The translations under genes were made by a program, and so were the position numbers. From the NCBI GenBank assembly GCA_038329865.1, contig JBBQNK010000001.1, positions 156,928-220,927 on the forward strand: a stretch of 64,000 nucleotides of DNA, read 5' to 3'. The DNA comes from JANMES01 sp038329865. GTDB lineage: Bacteria > Planctomycetota > Phycisphaerae > Tepidisphaerales > Tepidisphaeraceae. Numbering within the stretch: position 1 is the first letter of the stretch; each line of letters begins with the position of its first letter. The notes beneath the pieces are model-generated. The model was not told the origin of the DNA and searched no databases. It saw only the letters and a list, made by a program, of their open reading frames with translations. Shown here in pieces: positions 47,458 through 56,057 of this stretch.

Positions 47458-49443
47458 CTAGTTCTTGTTCATCTCTTCCATCACCTGCCCGCCCGGCTGC
47501 GGATTGGGCGCCGGGTTGGATTTTTCCTTGCCGGCCAGCTGCTTGAGGATCGTGTCGATCCGCTGCTGCGATTCCGCCGGCTGCGCGGCGCGCAACTCGA
47601 CGAGCATCGGCGCGGCGTTGGGCCCCAGCGCGATCAGCTGATCCTGTGCGCGATCGCGCGCTTTCCAGTCGTCGGCATTGAGCTGCTTGACGAGCAGCTT
47701 GATCTGCTCGGTCACCGCGGTCGGCGGCTTCGGGGCGGGCTGGTCGTATTCCTTCACGAGCCCGAGCGGGACTTTGATTTCCAGGCCGCTCACCGTTTTC
47801 ACCGGAAGATCCGTTTCAACCAGTCGCCCACTGAGCGTCGCGCCGTCCCACAGCTTGATCTGCACGTCGCTGGGGCTGTCCTTGAGGCGCTCGAGGTGCC
47901 CGATCTGCTCCCCGGCGATCTGCAGGGAATCGAACGACGTTTCCACGTGCAGCGGCCCGGTGATCGAGCCGACGAAATGATCGCCGCTGCCGGTATCGAG
48001 CGATGCGCCGGCCTCGTCGGTCGAGTCATCGGTGCTCTTGAACTGCCAGCGGAAGATTTTCGACGCTTCGATCTTGAACGGGGTGGTCGATCCGTCGCGG
48101 AGAAGCTCGACCTGATCGCCCGCGTAAAGACCCGCCAGCGTCGTGCCGTCGGTCAGCGTCATTTCGTGAACGCTGGTGGCATCGGACTGCCAGTCGATCG
48201 ACGCGATCGACTTCGGATCGACCTGCAGCACGCCGTACCGCGTGGCGAACGGGATCGGCGCCGTCGGCATGGCGACGAACAACCGCTCGCCGGTGCGGAG
48301 CGTCACGAACGGGCGATTGAAAACCCATTCCTCCGGCTCATCGGCGCGCTTGCGGTAGCCCAGCCGCGTGATCTGGCTGAGCGGGATTTTCGTCGTCTGC
48401 CCGCTGGAAAGTTCGACATCGATCGTCTGCGGCTCGAGCAGCCCGCCGATCACCTGGCCGTCGCTGGTGACGATCAACTGCCGCGACTTGAACTGCCCGA
48501 TGTTGAACATCGCGATGACTTTGTTCTCCGGTAGTTCCACCGGCCCGAACGCGGTCGCGAGTTTGTACGTCGGCATCTTGATCGTTCCCTTGAACTGATC
48601 GCCGCCGGCGATTTCCACCACATCGAACAAATCCCCGCGGAGCATTTCCAACTCGCCGACAGACATATCCGCCCCGCCGAAATTCATGATGATCTTGCGG
48701 AGCTCGCGCGGCACGTCTTTCATCAGCTTTTTCTCGTCGAGCGCGTTGATGAATTCTTCACCCGCCTGCTGCGTGGCGACCGTTCCATGCAGGTGCATGA
48801 CGGCCGCCTCTTTACCGGCCGGGATCACCAGGTGGTACTTGGCAAAGGCCACGTTGCTGTTCGAGCCGAATTCGCTCACTTCCGTGAGTTTCGATCGCTT
48901 GCCGTTGTAAACTTCGACGATGCTCCGCCACCCCTGGTTGCCGCTGTTGCCGACGCAGCCGAGCGTTTGATTCTTGTGCTTGGCGTCGGTGACGGCCGTG
49001 GAGTTGACGTTGTAATTGAACTGGCTTTGGATCATGAACTGCACGTCCAGCGGCTTGCCGGTGGTGTTCTTGAAAACATCGATCATGCGGTAAAAGCCGG
49101 TGGCCTTGTCGAACTTCACGTGGCGCGTGAAGGTGGTGTCCCCGCAGACAAGATTTTCAATGACGATTTCGCCGGTGGCGCCGTCGAGACGGGCCTGGTT
49201 GTTGTTCTGCTGCGCCTGCTGATTGTTCATCATCAGCATCGCGCCCTGGCTATAGAGCGGCATGTTGCCCTGCTCCTGCAGGAAGCCGCCCTGGCAGAGC
49301 ATCCAGCGCTCGCCGGAGTTTCCGTTTTGCATTTGCGGCAGGGAGACGGTTTCGCTCGGGTGTGCCGGGGCGGCGCTGAGCAGGACAGCGGTGAACAGGG
49401 TTGAAAGAATCGCCAGGCCGATCGGCCGCATTGAAAGTTGCAT
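47458..49443 (-). CDS. Exported protein with six beta-repeats and a C-terminal helical motif (paralogue 2)
   Basis: A 661-aa relative of the 45218-47188 product. A signal peptide (AILSTLFTAVLLSAAPA) is followed by a variable Asn/Gln-rich start (MMNNQQAQQNNN). The rest aligns along its length with the paralogue: FGPVELPENKVIAMF, GYRKRADEPEEW, LTDGTTLAGLYAGD and LNADDWKARDRAQDQLIALGP. The repeats and the end motif are conserved, but the N-terminal third is only weakly similar, suggesting different binding targets. The ATG at 49443 has GAGGA upstream. Function unknown; cell-envelope location is inferred from the signal. Confidence 0.75.
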   Translation of the reverse strand: MQLSMRPIGLAILSTLFTAVLLSAAPAHPSETVSLPQMQNGNSGERWMLCQGGFLQEQGNMPLYSQGAMLMMNNQQAQQNNNQARLDGATGEIVIENLVCGDTTFTRHVKFDKATGFYRMIDVFKNTTGKPLDVQFMIQSQFNYNVNSTAVTDAKHKNQTLGCVGNSGNQGWRSIVEVYNGKRSKLTEVSEFGSNSNVAFAKYHLVIPAGKEAAVMHLHGTVATQQAGEEFINALDEKKLMKDVPRELRKIIMNFGGADMSVGELEMLRGDLFDVVEIAGGDQFKGTIKMPTYKLATAFGPVELPENKVIAMFNIGQFKSRQLIVTSDGQVIGGLLEPQTIDVELSSGQTTKIPLSQITRLGYRKRADEPEEWVFNRPFVTLRTGERLFVAMPTAPIPFATRYGVLQVDPKSIASIDWQSDATSVHEMTLTDGTTLAGLYAGDQVELLRDGSTTPFKIEASKIFRWQFKSTDDSTDEAGASLDTGSGDHFVGSITGPLHVETSFDSLQIAGEQIGHLERLKDSPSDVQIKLWDGATLSGRLVETDLPVKTVSGLEIKVPLGLVKEYDQPAPKPPTAVTEQIKLLVKQLNADDWKARDRAQDQLIALGPNAAPMLVELRAAQPAESQQRIDTILKQLAGKEKSNPAPNPQPGGQVMEEMNKN

Positions 49444-49490
49444 CGTACGTCCTCAAAAGTCGTTGCTGCGGGTTGCTGCCGCCGGAGAGT

Positions 49491-50201
49491 TTACACGGTT
49501 TTTTGCAGCCAGATCACTTCGCCGCTGGTGTAGGCGAGCGATCCGGCGACGCAATCCGCCACCACGCTCGCCACGTCCGCCGGGGAGAGCGTTTTTTCGG
49601 TCGGGTATTGCTCGGGCGTCAGCAGCTTGCGGAACATCGCCGTCTCCACCGCGCCGGGGGCGATGGTGTGGACGCGAACGCCGATCGCCGCCCCTTCCCG
49701 CGCCATCGCCAGCGACAGCAGGTTGAGCGCCGCCTTGGCCGCCCCGTACACGCCCAGCCCTGCGAACGGATCGCGCGCCGCCCTGGATGAGATATTGACG
49801 ATCACCCCGCTGTTTTGTTTCCGGAATACAGGCCACACCGCCTGCGACAGAAAAAACGCCGCCGAGAGATTGGTGTCGAGCACCGCTTTCCATTCTTCGG
49901 CGGTGGTTTCTTCGACCGTACGCACCGGGGCGTACCCGGCGTTGTTGATGACGGCGTTGATCGTGCCGAACTTGCGCACGGCCTGCTCGACCACGCCGCG
50001 CAACTGCTGCGCGTCGGTCACGTCGGCTGATGCGATCAGCGCGCGCGGATCGGATTGTTCGGCCGTCTCGCGGAGCTCTTTTTCGTTTCGGCTGACGAGC
50101 ACGAGCCGGTACTTTCGATTCGCAAGCGCCACTGCCGTCGCGCGGCCAATACCTCGACCCGCCCCGGTGATGATCGCGACCCCATTCTGCATGACTGTCA
50201 T
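49491..50201 (-). CDS. SDR family NAD(P)-dependent oxidoreductase
   Basis: A 236-aa short-chain dehydrogenase/reductase. The cofactor motif is TGAGRGIGRA near residue 12-21, NNAGYAP is present, the catalytic Ser is in NISSRAA and the YxxxK pair is in YGAAKAAL. Substrate unknown. The start at 50201 (MTVMQNGVAIITG) is preferred to the upstream frame because it sits 26 bp after the glycosyltransferase stop. Confidence 0.9.
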   Translation of the reverse strand: MTVMQNGVAIITGAGRGIGRATAVALANRKYRLVLVSRNEKELRETAEQSDPRALIASADVTDAQQLRGVVEQAVRKFGTINAVINNAGYAPVRTVEETTAEEWKAVLDTNLSAAFFLSQAVWPVFRKQNSGVIVNISSRAARDPFAGLGVYGAAKAALNLLSLAMAREGAAIGVRVHTIAPGAVETAMFRKLLTPEQYPTEKTLSPADVASVVADCVAGSLAYTSGEVIWLQKTV

Positions 50202-50226
50202 GGTAGCATTGCCGAGCGGCAATCGG

Positions 50227-51477
50227 CTACACCTTTTCGTTCACCTCGCCCGCGGCCGGCTTGGCGGCGGCGAGTTTGGCGGCCATTACGTGGTCGTAGC
50301 TTGTGCCGCGCCACGTGACTTTCTTCGTCATGCACATCCAGATCGCGCGGAGCATGATCGCCATCAGCATCGGCCCGGCGATGGGGAAGAGCAGCGCATT
50401 GCGGCGAGGGTTGCCGCTCCAGGCGTAGACGATCATGAGATAAAACGTCATCAGCGACAGGTGCGCCATCGCCGCGACCGCCCAGCCCCAAACGGCCAGC
50501 GGCGAGACTGGATGCATCGCGCGATAAATCGTCCACCCGATCGCGGCATAGCTTGTAAAACAGCAGACGATCATGGACGCCACCGCCGCTAGCGTCCGCC
50601 ACGGGCTGCCGACTCTTGCGGCGTAGTAGATCCGGCTCCAGCCGCGGAAAATCGCCGGGAGCGATGAATACATACGCACCGAAGCCCATTCCTTGCCCCA
50701 GGCGATCCTCGGCCGATAGCCGGCTTGCTTCAGTCGCAGCGCGATCGCCACGTCTTCGCAGTAGCGGTCTTTCACCGTCTCGTGCCCGCCGATGGCGTCG
50801 TACACGGTCCGCGGCATCAGCATGAACTGCCCGTTGGCGAAGGCGGAGTTCTTCTTGTGGTTCATGTTGTTCAGCGCGATCACGTACATCGACGACGCCG
50901 CGGCGGCCGCAAGTGGGATCAGCATGCTTTCCCAGATCGAATTGCTTTCCAGCCGTGGGAGCAGGCTGACGAGGTCGAACTCCTTGTTCAACGCGACGGA
51001 TATGCTGGCGGTGAGCGCGTTGGGCTGGAGAATCACGTCGCTGTCCACGAACAACAGCCACGTTCCCGCGGCATTCTTCTGGCCGGTGAAGAGCGCGTTG
51101 TTTTTACCCGTCCAACCGGGCGCGAGCGTGCCTTCCTGAATGTGAACAACTCTGAGCTTCGGATCCGCCGCCGCCATCTCGTCCATCACCCGGCCGGTGT
51201 CGTCGATCGAGCGGTCATCAACGGCGATGACTTCAATGGCGGAATAATCCTGCGCGAGACACGACGCGAGACACCCGCGGATGCGCTCGCCTTCGTCTTT
51301 CGCGGGAACAATGATCGACACCAGCGGCGGCGCCATCTTATTCGGCAGCGGCAGAGGTTCAGCCTTGAGCAGCAGCATCTTGCGCCGCCCGGAGTAAGTC
51401 AGCACGATGTAGCAGAACCAGACGATCGGCCCGATCAGCAGGTAGATGCACCAGAGGATGAATTCACGATTCTGCAT
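50227..51477 (-). CDS. Family 2 glycosyltransferase with membrane helices
   Basis: A 416-aa enzyme. A membrane helix near the N-terminus (WCIYLLIGPIVWFCYIV) precedes a GT-A domain with VSIIVPAKDEGERI, AVDDRSIDDT and the metal-binding DSD in LLFVDSDVIL; a later EDVAIALRLKQAG supplies the base region. Three or more helices close the protein. The layout resembles carotenoid or hopanoid glucosyltransferases such as CrtQ-like proteins, but the acceptor is not determined. It overlaps no neighbour and precedes the SDR gene in a likely two-gene unit. Confidence 0.85.
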   Translation of the reverse strand: MQNREFILWCIYLLIGPIVWFCYIVLTYSGRRKMLLLKAEPLPLPNKMAPPLVSIIVPAKDEGERIRGCLASCLAQDYSAIEVIAVDDRSIDDTGRVMDEMAAADPKLRVVHIQEGTLAPGWTGKNNALFTGQKNAAGTWLLFVDSDVILQPNALTASISVALNKEFDLVSLLPRLESNSIWESMLIPLAAAAASSMYVIALNNMNHKKNSAFANGQFMLMPRTVYDAIGGHETVKDRYCEDVAIALRLKQAGYRPRIAWGKEWASVRMYSSLPAIFRGWSRIYYAARVGSPWRTLAAVASMIVCCFTSYAAIGWTIYRAMHPVSPLAVWGWAVAAMAHLSLMTFYLMIVYAWSGNPRRNALLFPIAGPMLMAIMLRAIWMCMTKKVTWRGTSYDHVMAAKLAAAKPAAGEVNEKV

Positions 51478-51630
51478 ATCAGGACGGAGCTTGCCGATGG
51501 AACAGGCTAATCGGGCGTGCGAACTGCCGTCAATGCACGCGGCGGCGAACTTAAATTAGATTGCCAAAATCTCTTTTGCACGCCGGCCGCTTCTGAGGCA
51601 CAATAGATTCTCTCATCGAGGTACTCGGGC

Positions 51631-52620
51631 GTGGCAAACGTAAAAATCGGAGTGGTGATTCACGGCTCGCTGGCGGAACAACTGTTCTCGCAGGCGGATC
51701 GGCTGCGCCTGGCTGCCATCGGCGAGATCCAATGGACCAGCTCGCGCGACCCGATCGACTCCGCCGCCGCGATCGAGGTGCTGAAGCACTGCGAGATCGG
51801 CCTGGGAAGTTGGAAAACGCCCAAGCCCGACGCAGCCGTGATGGCGGCGTGCCCGAAGCTTAAGACGTGGATCCACGTCGCCGGCAGCCCGAAGGCGATC
51901 TTCGGCCCGCACCTGGACGGGCGATCGTTCACCGTCGCCTGCTGCGCCCCCGCCATCGCGGATGCAGTGGCCGAGACCACCGTCGCCAGCCTGCTGATGG
52001 GGCTGAAGCGCGTGCTCGAAAACGCTGTCGCCAACCGAACGCAAAAGGCGCCTAAGCCGACCAATAGCCGCAATCTTTCGAGTTGCACGGTCGGGGTGAT
52101 CGCGGCGTCGCAGGTTGGGCAACGGGTGATCAAGCTGCTCAACCAGTTCGGATCGACTGTGCAGCTTTTCGACCCGTACATCAATAAAGACCAGGCCGCC
52201 GCCATGGGTGTGACGCTTGTGGACGATCTGGTCGACCTCTGCCGCTCCAGTGATGCAGTGACCGTGCACGCCCCGCTGCTGCCATCGACGTACCAGATGC
52301 TGCAGGCCAAGCATTTCCAGGCGATGCGGCCGAGCACCGTGTTCGTCAACACCTCGCGCGGGTCGATCGTCGATGAAAAAGCGCTCGTGATGGAATTACA
52401 GCGCGGCCGGCTGTTCGCGTTCTTAGACGTGAGCGACCCGGAACCGGCTGCGCTCAACAGCCCGCTGCGAACGCTGCCGAATGTCGTCTACACCAGCCAC
52501 ATGGCCGGCGGGGCTGATCTGCGGCTCGGGAAGCAGGCGGTGGATGATCTCATCGCCCACCTGGCCGGCAAGCCAATGACCATGCCGGTAACGCGCGACA
52601 TGCTCGACCGCATCGCGTAA
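51631..52620 (+). CDS. D-isomer-specific 2-hydroxyacid dehydrogenase family protein
   Basis: A 329-aa protein. The catalytic Arg is in NTSRGSIVDE, the Glu in VSDPEPAAL and the His in YTSHMAGGAD. The nucleotide loop is abnormal: VGVIAASQVGQ replaces the usual GxGxxG, the first two Gly being Ala and Ser, so cofactor binding may be weakened or altered. It starts with GTG and has GAGGT upstream. The next gene, a PhyH-like oxygenase, follows after 17 bp and is probably co-transcribed. Confidence 0.85.
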   Translation: MANVKIGVVIHGSLAEQLFSQADRLRLAAIGEIQWTSSRDPIDSAAAIEVLKHCEIGLGSWKTPKPDAAVMAACPKLKTWIHVAGSPKAIFGPHLDGRSFTVACCAPAIADAVAETTVASLLMGLKRVLENAVANRTQKAPKPTNSRNLSSCTVGVIAASQVGQRVIKLLNQFGSTVQLFDPYINKDQAAAMGVTLVDDLVDLCRSSDAVTVHAPLLPSTYQMLQAKHFQAMRPSTVFVNTSRGSIVDEKALVMELQRGRLFAFLDVSDPEPAALNSPLRTLPNVVYTSHMAGGADLRLGKQAVDDLIAHLAGKPMTMPVTRDMLDRIA

Positions 52621-52637
52621 CTGCAAAGGAACCATTC

Positions 52638-53453
52638 ATGGCCATCGCAACGCAATCGACCAAGCGGCTGAGCGATCAGCAAGTCGCCCAGTACACCACC
52701 GAAGGCTACCTGATCTACCCCGAAGCAATTTTTCCGCAGCCGAAGTTTGACGCGCTCAAGAATCACTTCGAGCAAAAGCTCACCCGCCTTCCCGCCGACG
52801 TTCGGCCGGAATCGATGGACGTGCCGCACTTCACCGATCCGAAATTATTCGAGTGGCTGTTCGCGCCGGAAGTGCTGGATCTTGTCGAGCCGATCATCGG
52901 GCCGGACATCGCGCTCTGGAGCAGCCATTTCATCTGCAAGCCGCGCGGCAACGGCAAGCGCGTGCCGTGGCACGAGGATTCGTTCTACTGGCAAGGCCGG
53001 CTCTCGCCGATGGAAGTGGTGACCGTGTGGCTGGCGATCGACCCGAGCACGCAAATCAACGGCTGCATGAACGTCATCCCGCGCACGCTGCACGGCTACA
53101 GCGAGTATGAAGACGTAGACGCGACGAAGAATGTCTTCTCGACCGAGATCAAGAAAACGCAGATGGACCCGACACGGGCCGTCCCGATCGAGCTGCAGCC
53201 GAATCACGCCAGCCTGCACGACGGGCGGCTGATCCACGGCAGCAACCCCAACACCAGCAACATCCGCCGCTGCGGTTACACGATGCGTTACATGAGCACG
53301 CGGACGCGCCACCTCCACGAAAAATTCGGTGCGTCGCACCACGTGTACCTCGCCCGCGGCAAAGACCACGCCGGCAACGAGTACGGCGATCCGACGCGCA
53401 TCTACACGGAAAAGGCGCAATACCGCGAGTCCAGCGGCAACAACGGGCACTAG
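52638..53453 (+). CDS. Phytanoyl-CoA dioxygenase (PhyH) family protein
   Basis: A 271-aa Fe(II)/2-oxoglutarate oxygenase. The iron ligands are probably the HxD of PWHEDSFYW and the His of LHDGRLIHGSNPNTS; the Arg in RRCGYTMRYMS would bind 2-oxoglutarate. The start QQVAQYTTEGYLIYPEAIF is typical of the family. It has AAAGGAA upstream. Its pairing with a 2-hydroxyacid dehydrogenase suggests a small catabolic module for an alpha-hydroxy compound; the substrate is unknown. Confidence 0.88.
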   Translation: MAIATQSTKRLSDQQVAQYTTEGYLIYPEAIFPQPKFDALKNHFEQKLTRLPADVRPESMDVPHFTDPKLFEWLFAPEVLDLVEPIIGPDIALWSSHFICKPRGNGKRVPWHEDSFYWQGRLSPMEVVTVWLAIDPSTQINGCMNVIPRTLHGYSEYEDVDATKNVFSTEIKKTQMDPTRAVPIELQPNHASLHDGRLIHGSNPNTSNIRRCGYTMRYMSTRTRHLHEKFGASHHVYLARGKDHAGNEYGDPTRIYTEKAQYRESSGNNGH

Positions 53454-53492
53454 CAACGATTGTTAAATGCGAAAATCGATCGCCGCCCCATT

Positions 53493-54188
53493 TCATTTGA
53501 CGATCGGCGGTTTTGAGCAGAACTGAATCTCCCCGAATTTGTCAGGCAAGTGAAAGTTGATTTCCTCTCCGATCGGCGACCAGCTCGCCCAATGCGGGTG
53601 CGACGAATGCTCGGCGCATTTGAAGAAATTCCCCGTCCAGATCTGATCGTCAAGCGTTCCCAGAGGCCCGAGGTACGGTTCCATCAACGCGATCGGAATC
53701 CGCGCGCCAAGCCACCACGGCGTGGGCTCGGTACGCTCGGGAAACACCGTACGGGGCAGCGAGTGCTCGATCTCAATCCCCTTGGCCAGCTCCCACGGCA
53801 GCGGCGTGAATTTTCCTAACCCGTCGCCGTTGCGCCGCCAGTCTTCGACGAACGATGACCACATCGTTCCGCCGCAGTTGAATTCAAAATTGAAGTAACC
53901 TTTTGCGGCGATCGGTCGAAGGAAGATTTCCACGCAGGAATCTTTGTACACCTTGTCCATGTACTTTGTGGCGTGCGTGACGACGTAGCGGTCCTGAACT
54001 TCAAACTTCACATAGATCGCACGATGGGTGTGCAGCAGGCGGGCCGTGCTCGGCGGATGGTGGGAACTGCTGTTGGCGTGAAACTGATCGATCGGCGCCG
54101 CCGGCACGCTCGCCCAGAGGGGATGATCCCACCGGCGCGAATCGAGCGCGCCTTCGTCCACTGCGAGCACGGAATAACTTCTCGGCAT
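53493..54188 (-). CDS. CBM9-like carbohydrate-binding protein
   Basis: A 231-aa protein with the family 9-like sugar-binding beta-sandwich: LHTHRAIYVKFEVQDRYVV, then KDSCVEIFLRPIAAKGYFNFEFNCGG and IWTGNFFKCAEHSSHPHWASWSP. No signal peptide is seen, so it may act in the cytoplasm or be a small enzyme-associated module. It converges on the PhyH gene. Confidence 0.8.
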   Translation of the reverse strand: MPRSYSVLAVDEGALDSRRWDHPLWASVPAAPIDQFHANSSSHHPPSTARLLHTHRAIYVKFEVQDRYVVTHATKYMDKVYKDSCVEIFLRPIAAKGYFNFEFNCGGTMWSSFVEDWRRNGDGLGKFTPLPWELAKGIEIEHSLPRTVFPERTEPTPWWLGARIPIALMEPYLGPLGTLDDQIWTGNFFKCAEHSSHPHWASWSPIGEEINFHLPDKFGEIQFCSKPPIVK

Positions 54189-54225
54189 ATGTCGATTTTA
54201 TTTCATTGGAGCGATTTTGGTATGT

Positions 54226-54415
54226 CCCTCTCCCGGTATTTCCGGGAGAGGGCAGGGTGAGGGTTCTGTCTCCCACCCGGGCCGACACACGAATTTAAGA
54301 AACTCCGCGACAGTGCGTCTCGGCGATCGTTGGTCGTAAGGTCATCGCGGCGGAACCCTCACTCTACCCTCACCGGCTCGACTGAGCTCGCCGAAGTCCG
54401 GCGTACCGGGAGAGG
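54226..54415. repeat. Composite inverted repeat downstream of the oprM-like gene
   Basis: A perfect inner hairpin with arms 54226-54236 and 54242-54252 (CCCTCTCCCGG) opens it. Its outer sequences, with GGTGAGGG and CGGGAGAGG words, have partners at about 54353-54415, but the right arm carries an extra insertion of about 30 bp. It ends 18 bp after the stop of the leftward outer-membrane gene. Confidence 0.75.
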
Positions 54416-54432
54416 AAATGAGGTCGAAGCGC

Positions 54433-55950
54433 CTACGGAGCTTTCGGCACCGCTCCCGAATCCGCCGCGAGCTGTCTCGCCGCATCAACTTCCCATCCGC
54501 CGCCGAGCGATTTGTAGAGCGCGACTAAATTCACCGAGATCGCCTGATCGGATTGCGCCAGTTGATCCTGTGCCACGAGCAGCCGCCGCTGCGTGTCGAT
54601 CACCTGTAGAAAATCGACGAGGCCCTGCTTGTACTGATCGCGTGAAATGTCGACTGAGTCCTTTGCCGACGCCACCGCCTCGGCCAGCGCGGCGTGGTGA
54701 TCCTGCTCATTGCTGTACGCGATGATCGAATCCTCCACTTCGTGCAGCGCAGTGAGCAGGCCGTCCTGATAGCCGAGCCATGCCTGCTCGTACCTCTCGC
54801 GGGCAGCATCGACGTTCGCTTTCGTTCGGCCGAAATCGAGCAGCTTCCACGACACGCTCGGGTAGATCACGAAGTAGCGACTGCTGGCGTTAAAGAGCGG
54901 CTTGAACTCGTTCGAATCCGTGCCAAACGCGCCGGTGAGGCTGAACTTCGGATAGTAATCGGAGACGGCCGCCCCGATGCGGGCATTGGCGGCGGCGAGT
55001 TGCCGCTCGGCGCGACGCAGGTCAGGCCGGCGACGCAGCAAGTCGGCCGGCAAACCGATGCTCACCGATGGAGGGACGGCGGCGATGTTCGCGGGCTTGT
55101 TCAACTCCGCCGACAGCGCGTCCGGCTGATCGCCGAGCAGCACGGCCAGCGCGTGCTGCACCTGAACGATCTCCGTCGTCAGCGGCACGATCTGGGCCTT
55201 GGTCTGCGCGACTTCAGTCGTTGCACGGCTCACATCAAGCTGCGTGTTAAAGCCGGATTTGCGGAGCAACTGCGTGAACTCGAGTGTGTCCTGCTGCAGG
55301 GCGAGATTTTCCTGCGCAATTGCGAGTCGCTTCTGCAGGCCGCGCAGCGAAAGGTAATCGCGGGCGACTTCCGCCAGCAGCGAAGTCATCACGCCGCGGC
55401 GAGCGTCGATGGTTGCTTCGTAATCGGCCGCGGCGGCTTCGATCTGGCGACGATCGCCGCCGAAAACGTCGAGTTCCCAGGAGGCATCTAATCCCACGGT
55501 ATAAAGATTCGTTCGGAACGGATCGCTCGAACCGCCGCCGAGCTTGAATCCCTTCCCGCCATCGACGTACGCGTACCCGCCTGTGCCGGTGACGGTCGGC
55601 GTGAGATTCGCACCGGCGGCGCGGAGCATGGCCCGCGACTCGCGAACGCGCGACGCCGCCGCCTGCAGCGATAAATTGCCGGCCACCGCCCGCTGCATCA
55701 GGTGATCGAGTTCGGGATCGCGCAGCGTCGTCCACCACTCCGCGATCGGGGCGGCCGCGTCGGTAACGAGGCTGGGCTGCGTGGTTGCGGGGCGCGTTGT
55801 GGATTGGGAAAAGCTGGATTCCAGCGAAGGCTCTGGCGCGTGGTAATCGGGACCGACCATGCACCCGGCGAGTGGGAGAGCGATCGCGAGCACTGTTGCA
55901 ATCCGACTGAACTGATGGAATTGCGTCGAAGTTTGGATTCGAACATTCAT
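54433..55950 (-). CDS. Outer-membrane efflux lipoprotein, NodT/OprM type
   Basis: A 505-aa TolC-family channel lipoprotein. The lipobox is ALPLAGCMVGPDYHAP, the hallmark of NodT-type proteins. The repeated coiled-coil/beta pattern is present (SLQAAASRVRESRAMLRAAGANLTP; LPADLLRRRPDLRRAERQLAAANARIG). It forms the outer part of the efflux system with the membrane fusion protein and MFS pump upstream. A family A hairpin separates it from emrB. Confidence 0.93.
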   Translation of the reverse strand: MNVRIQTSTQFHQFSRIATVLAIALPLAGCMVGPDYHAPEPSLESSFSQSTTRPATTQPSLVTDAAAPIAEWWTTLRDPELDHLMQRAVAGNLSLQAAASRVRESRAMLRAAGANLTPTVTGTGGYAYVDGGKGFKLGGGSSDPFRTNLYTVGLDASWELDVFGGDRRQIEAAAADYEATIDARRGVMTSLLAEVARDYLSLRGLQKRLAIAQENLALQQDTLEFTQLLRKSGFNTQLDVSRATTEVAQTKAQIVPLTTEIVQVQHALAVLLGDQPDALSAELNKPANIAAVPPSVSIGLPADLLRRRPDLRRAERQLAAANARIGAAVSDYYPKFSLTGAFGTDSNEFKPLFNASSRYFVIYPSVSWKLLDFGRTKANVDAARERYEQAWLGYQDGLLTALHEVEDSIIAYSNEQDHHAALAEAVASAKDSVDISRDQYKQGLVDFLQVIDTQRRLLVAQDQLAQSDQAISVNLVALYKSLGGGWEVDAARQLAADSGAVPKAP

Positions 55951-55984
55951 AAAATTCCCATCGCACGAAAGACCAAGTCAACTC

Positions 55985-56057
55985 TTCATCGGCGTGTCAC
56001 ACTTCAGCGGGACGCCAAATGCATTCACGTCCCGCTGAAGCGGGACACGCCGGTGAA
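55985..56057. repeat. Long inverted repeat, family A, touching the emrB stop
   Basis: Arms 55985-56014 and 56028-56057 pair over 30 bp with 3 mismatches. The right arm ends directly at the stop of the leftward MFS gene (56058). Confidence 0.93.
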
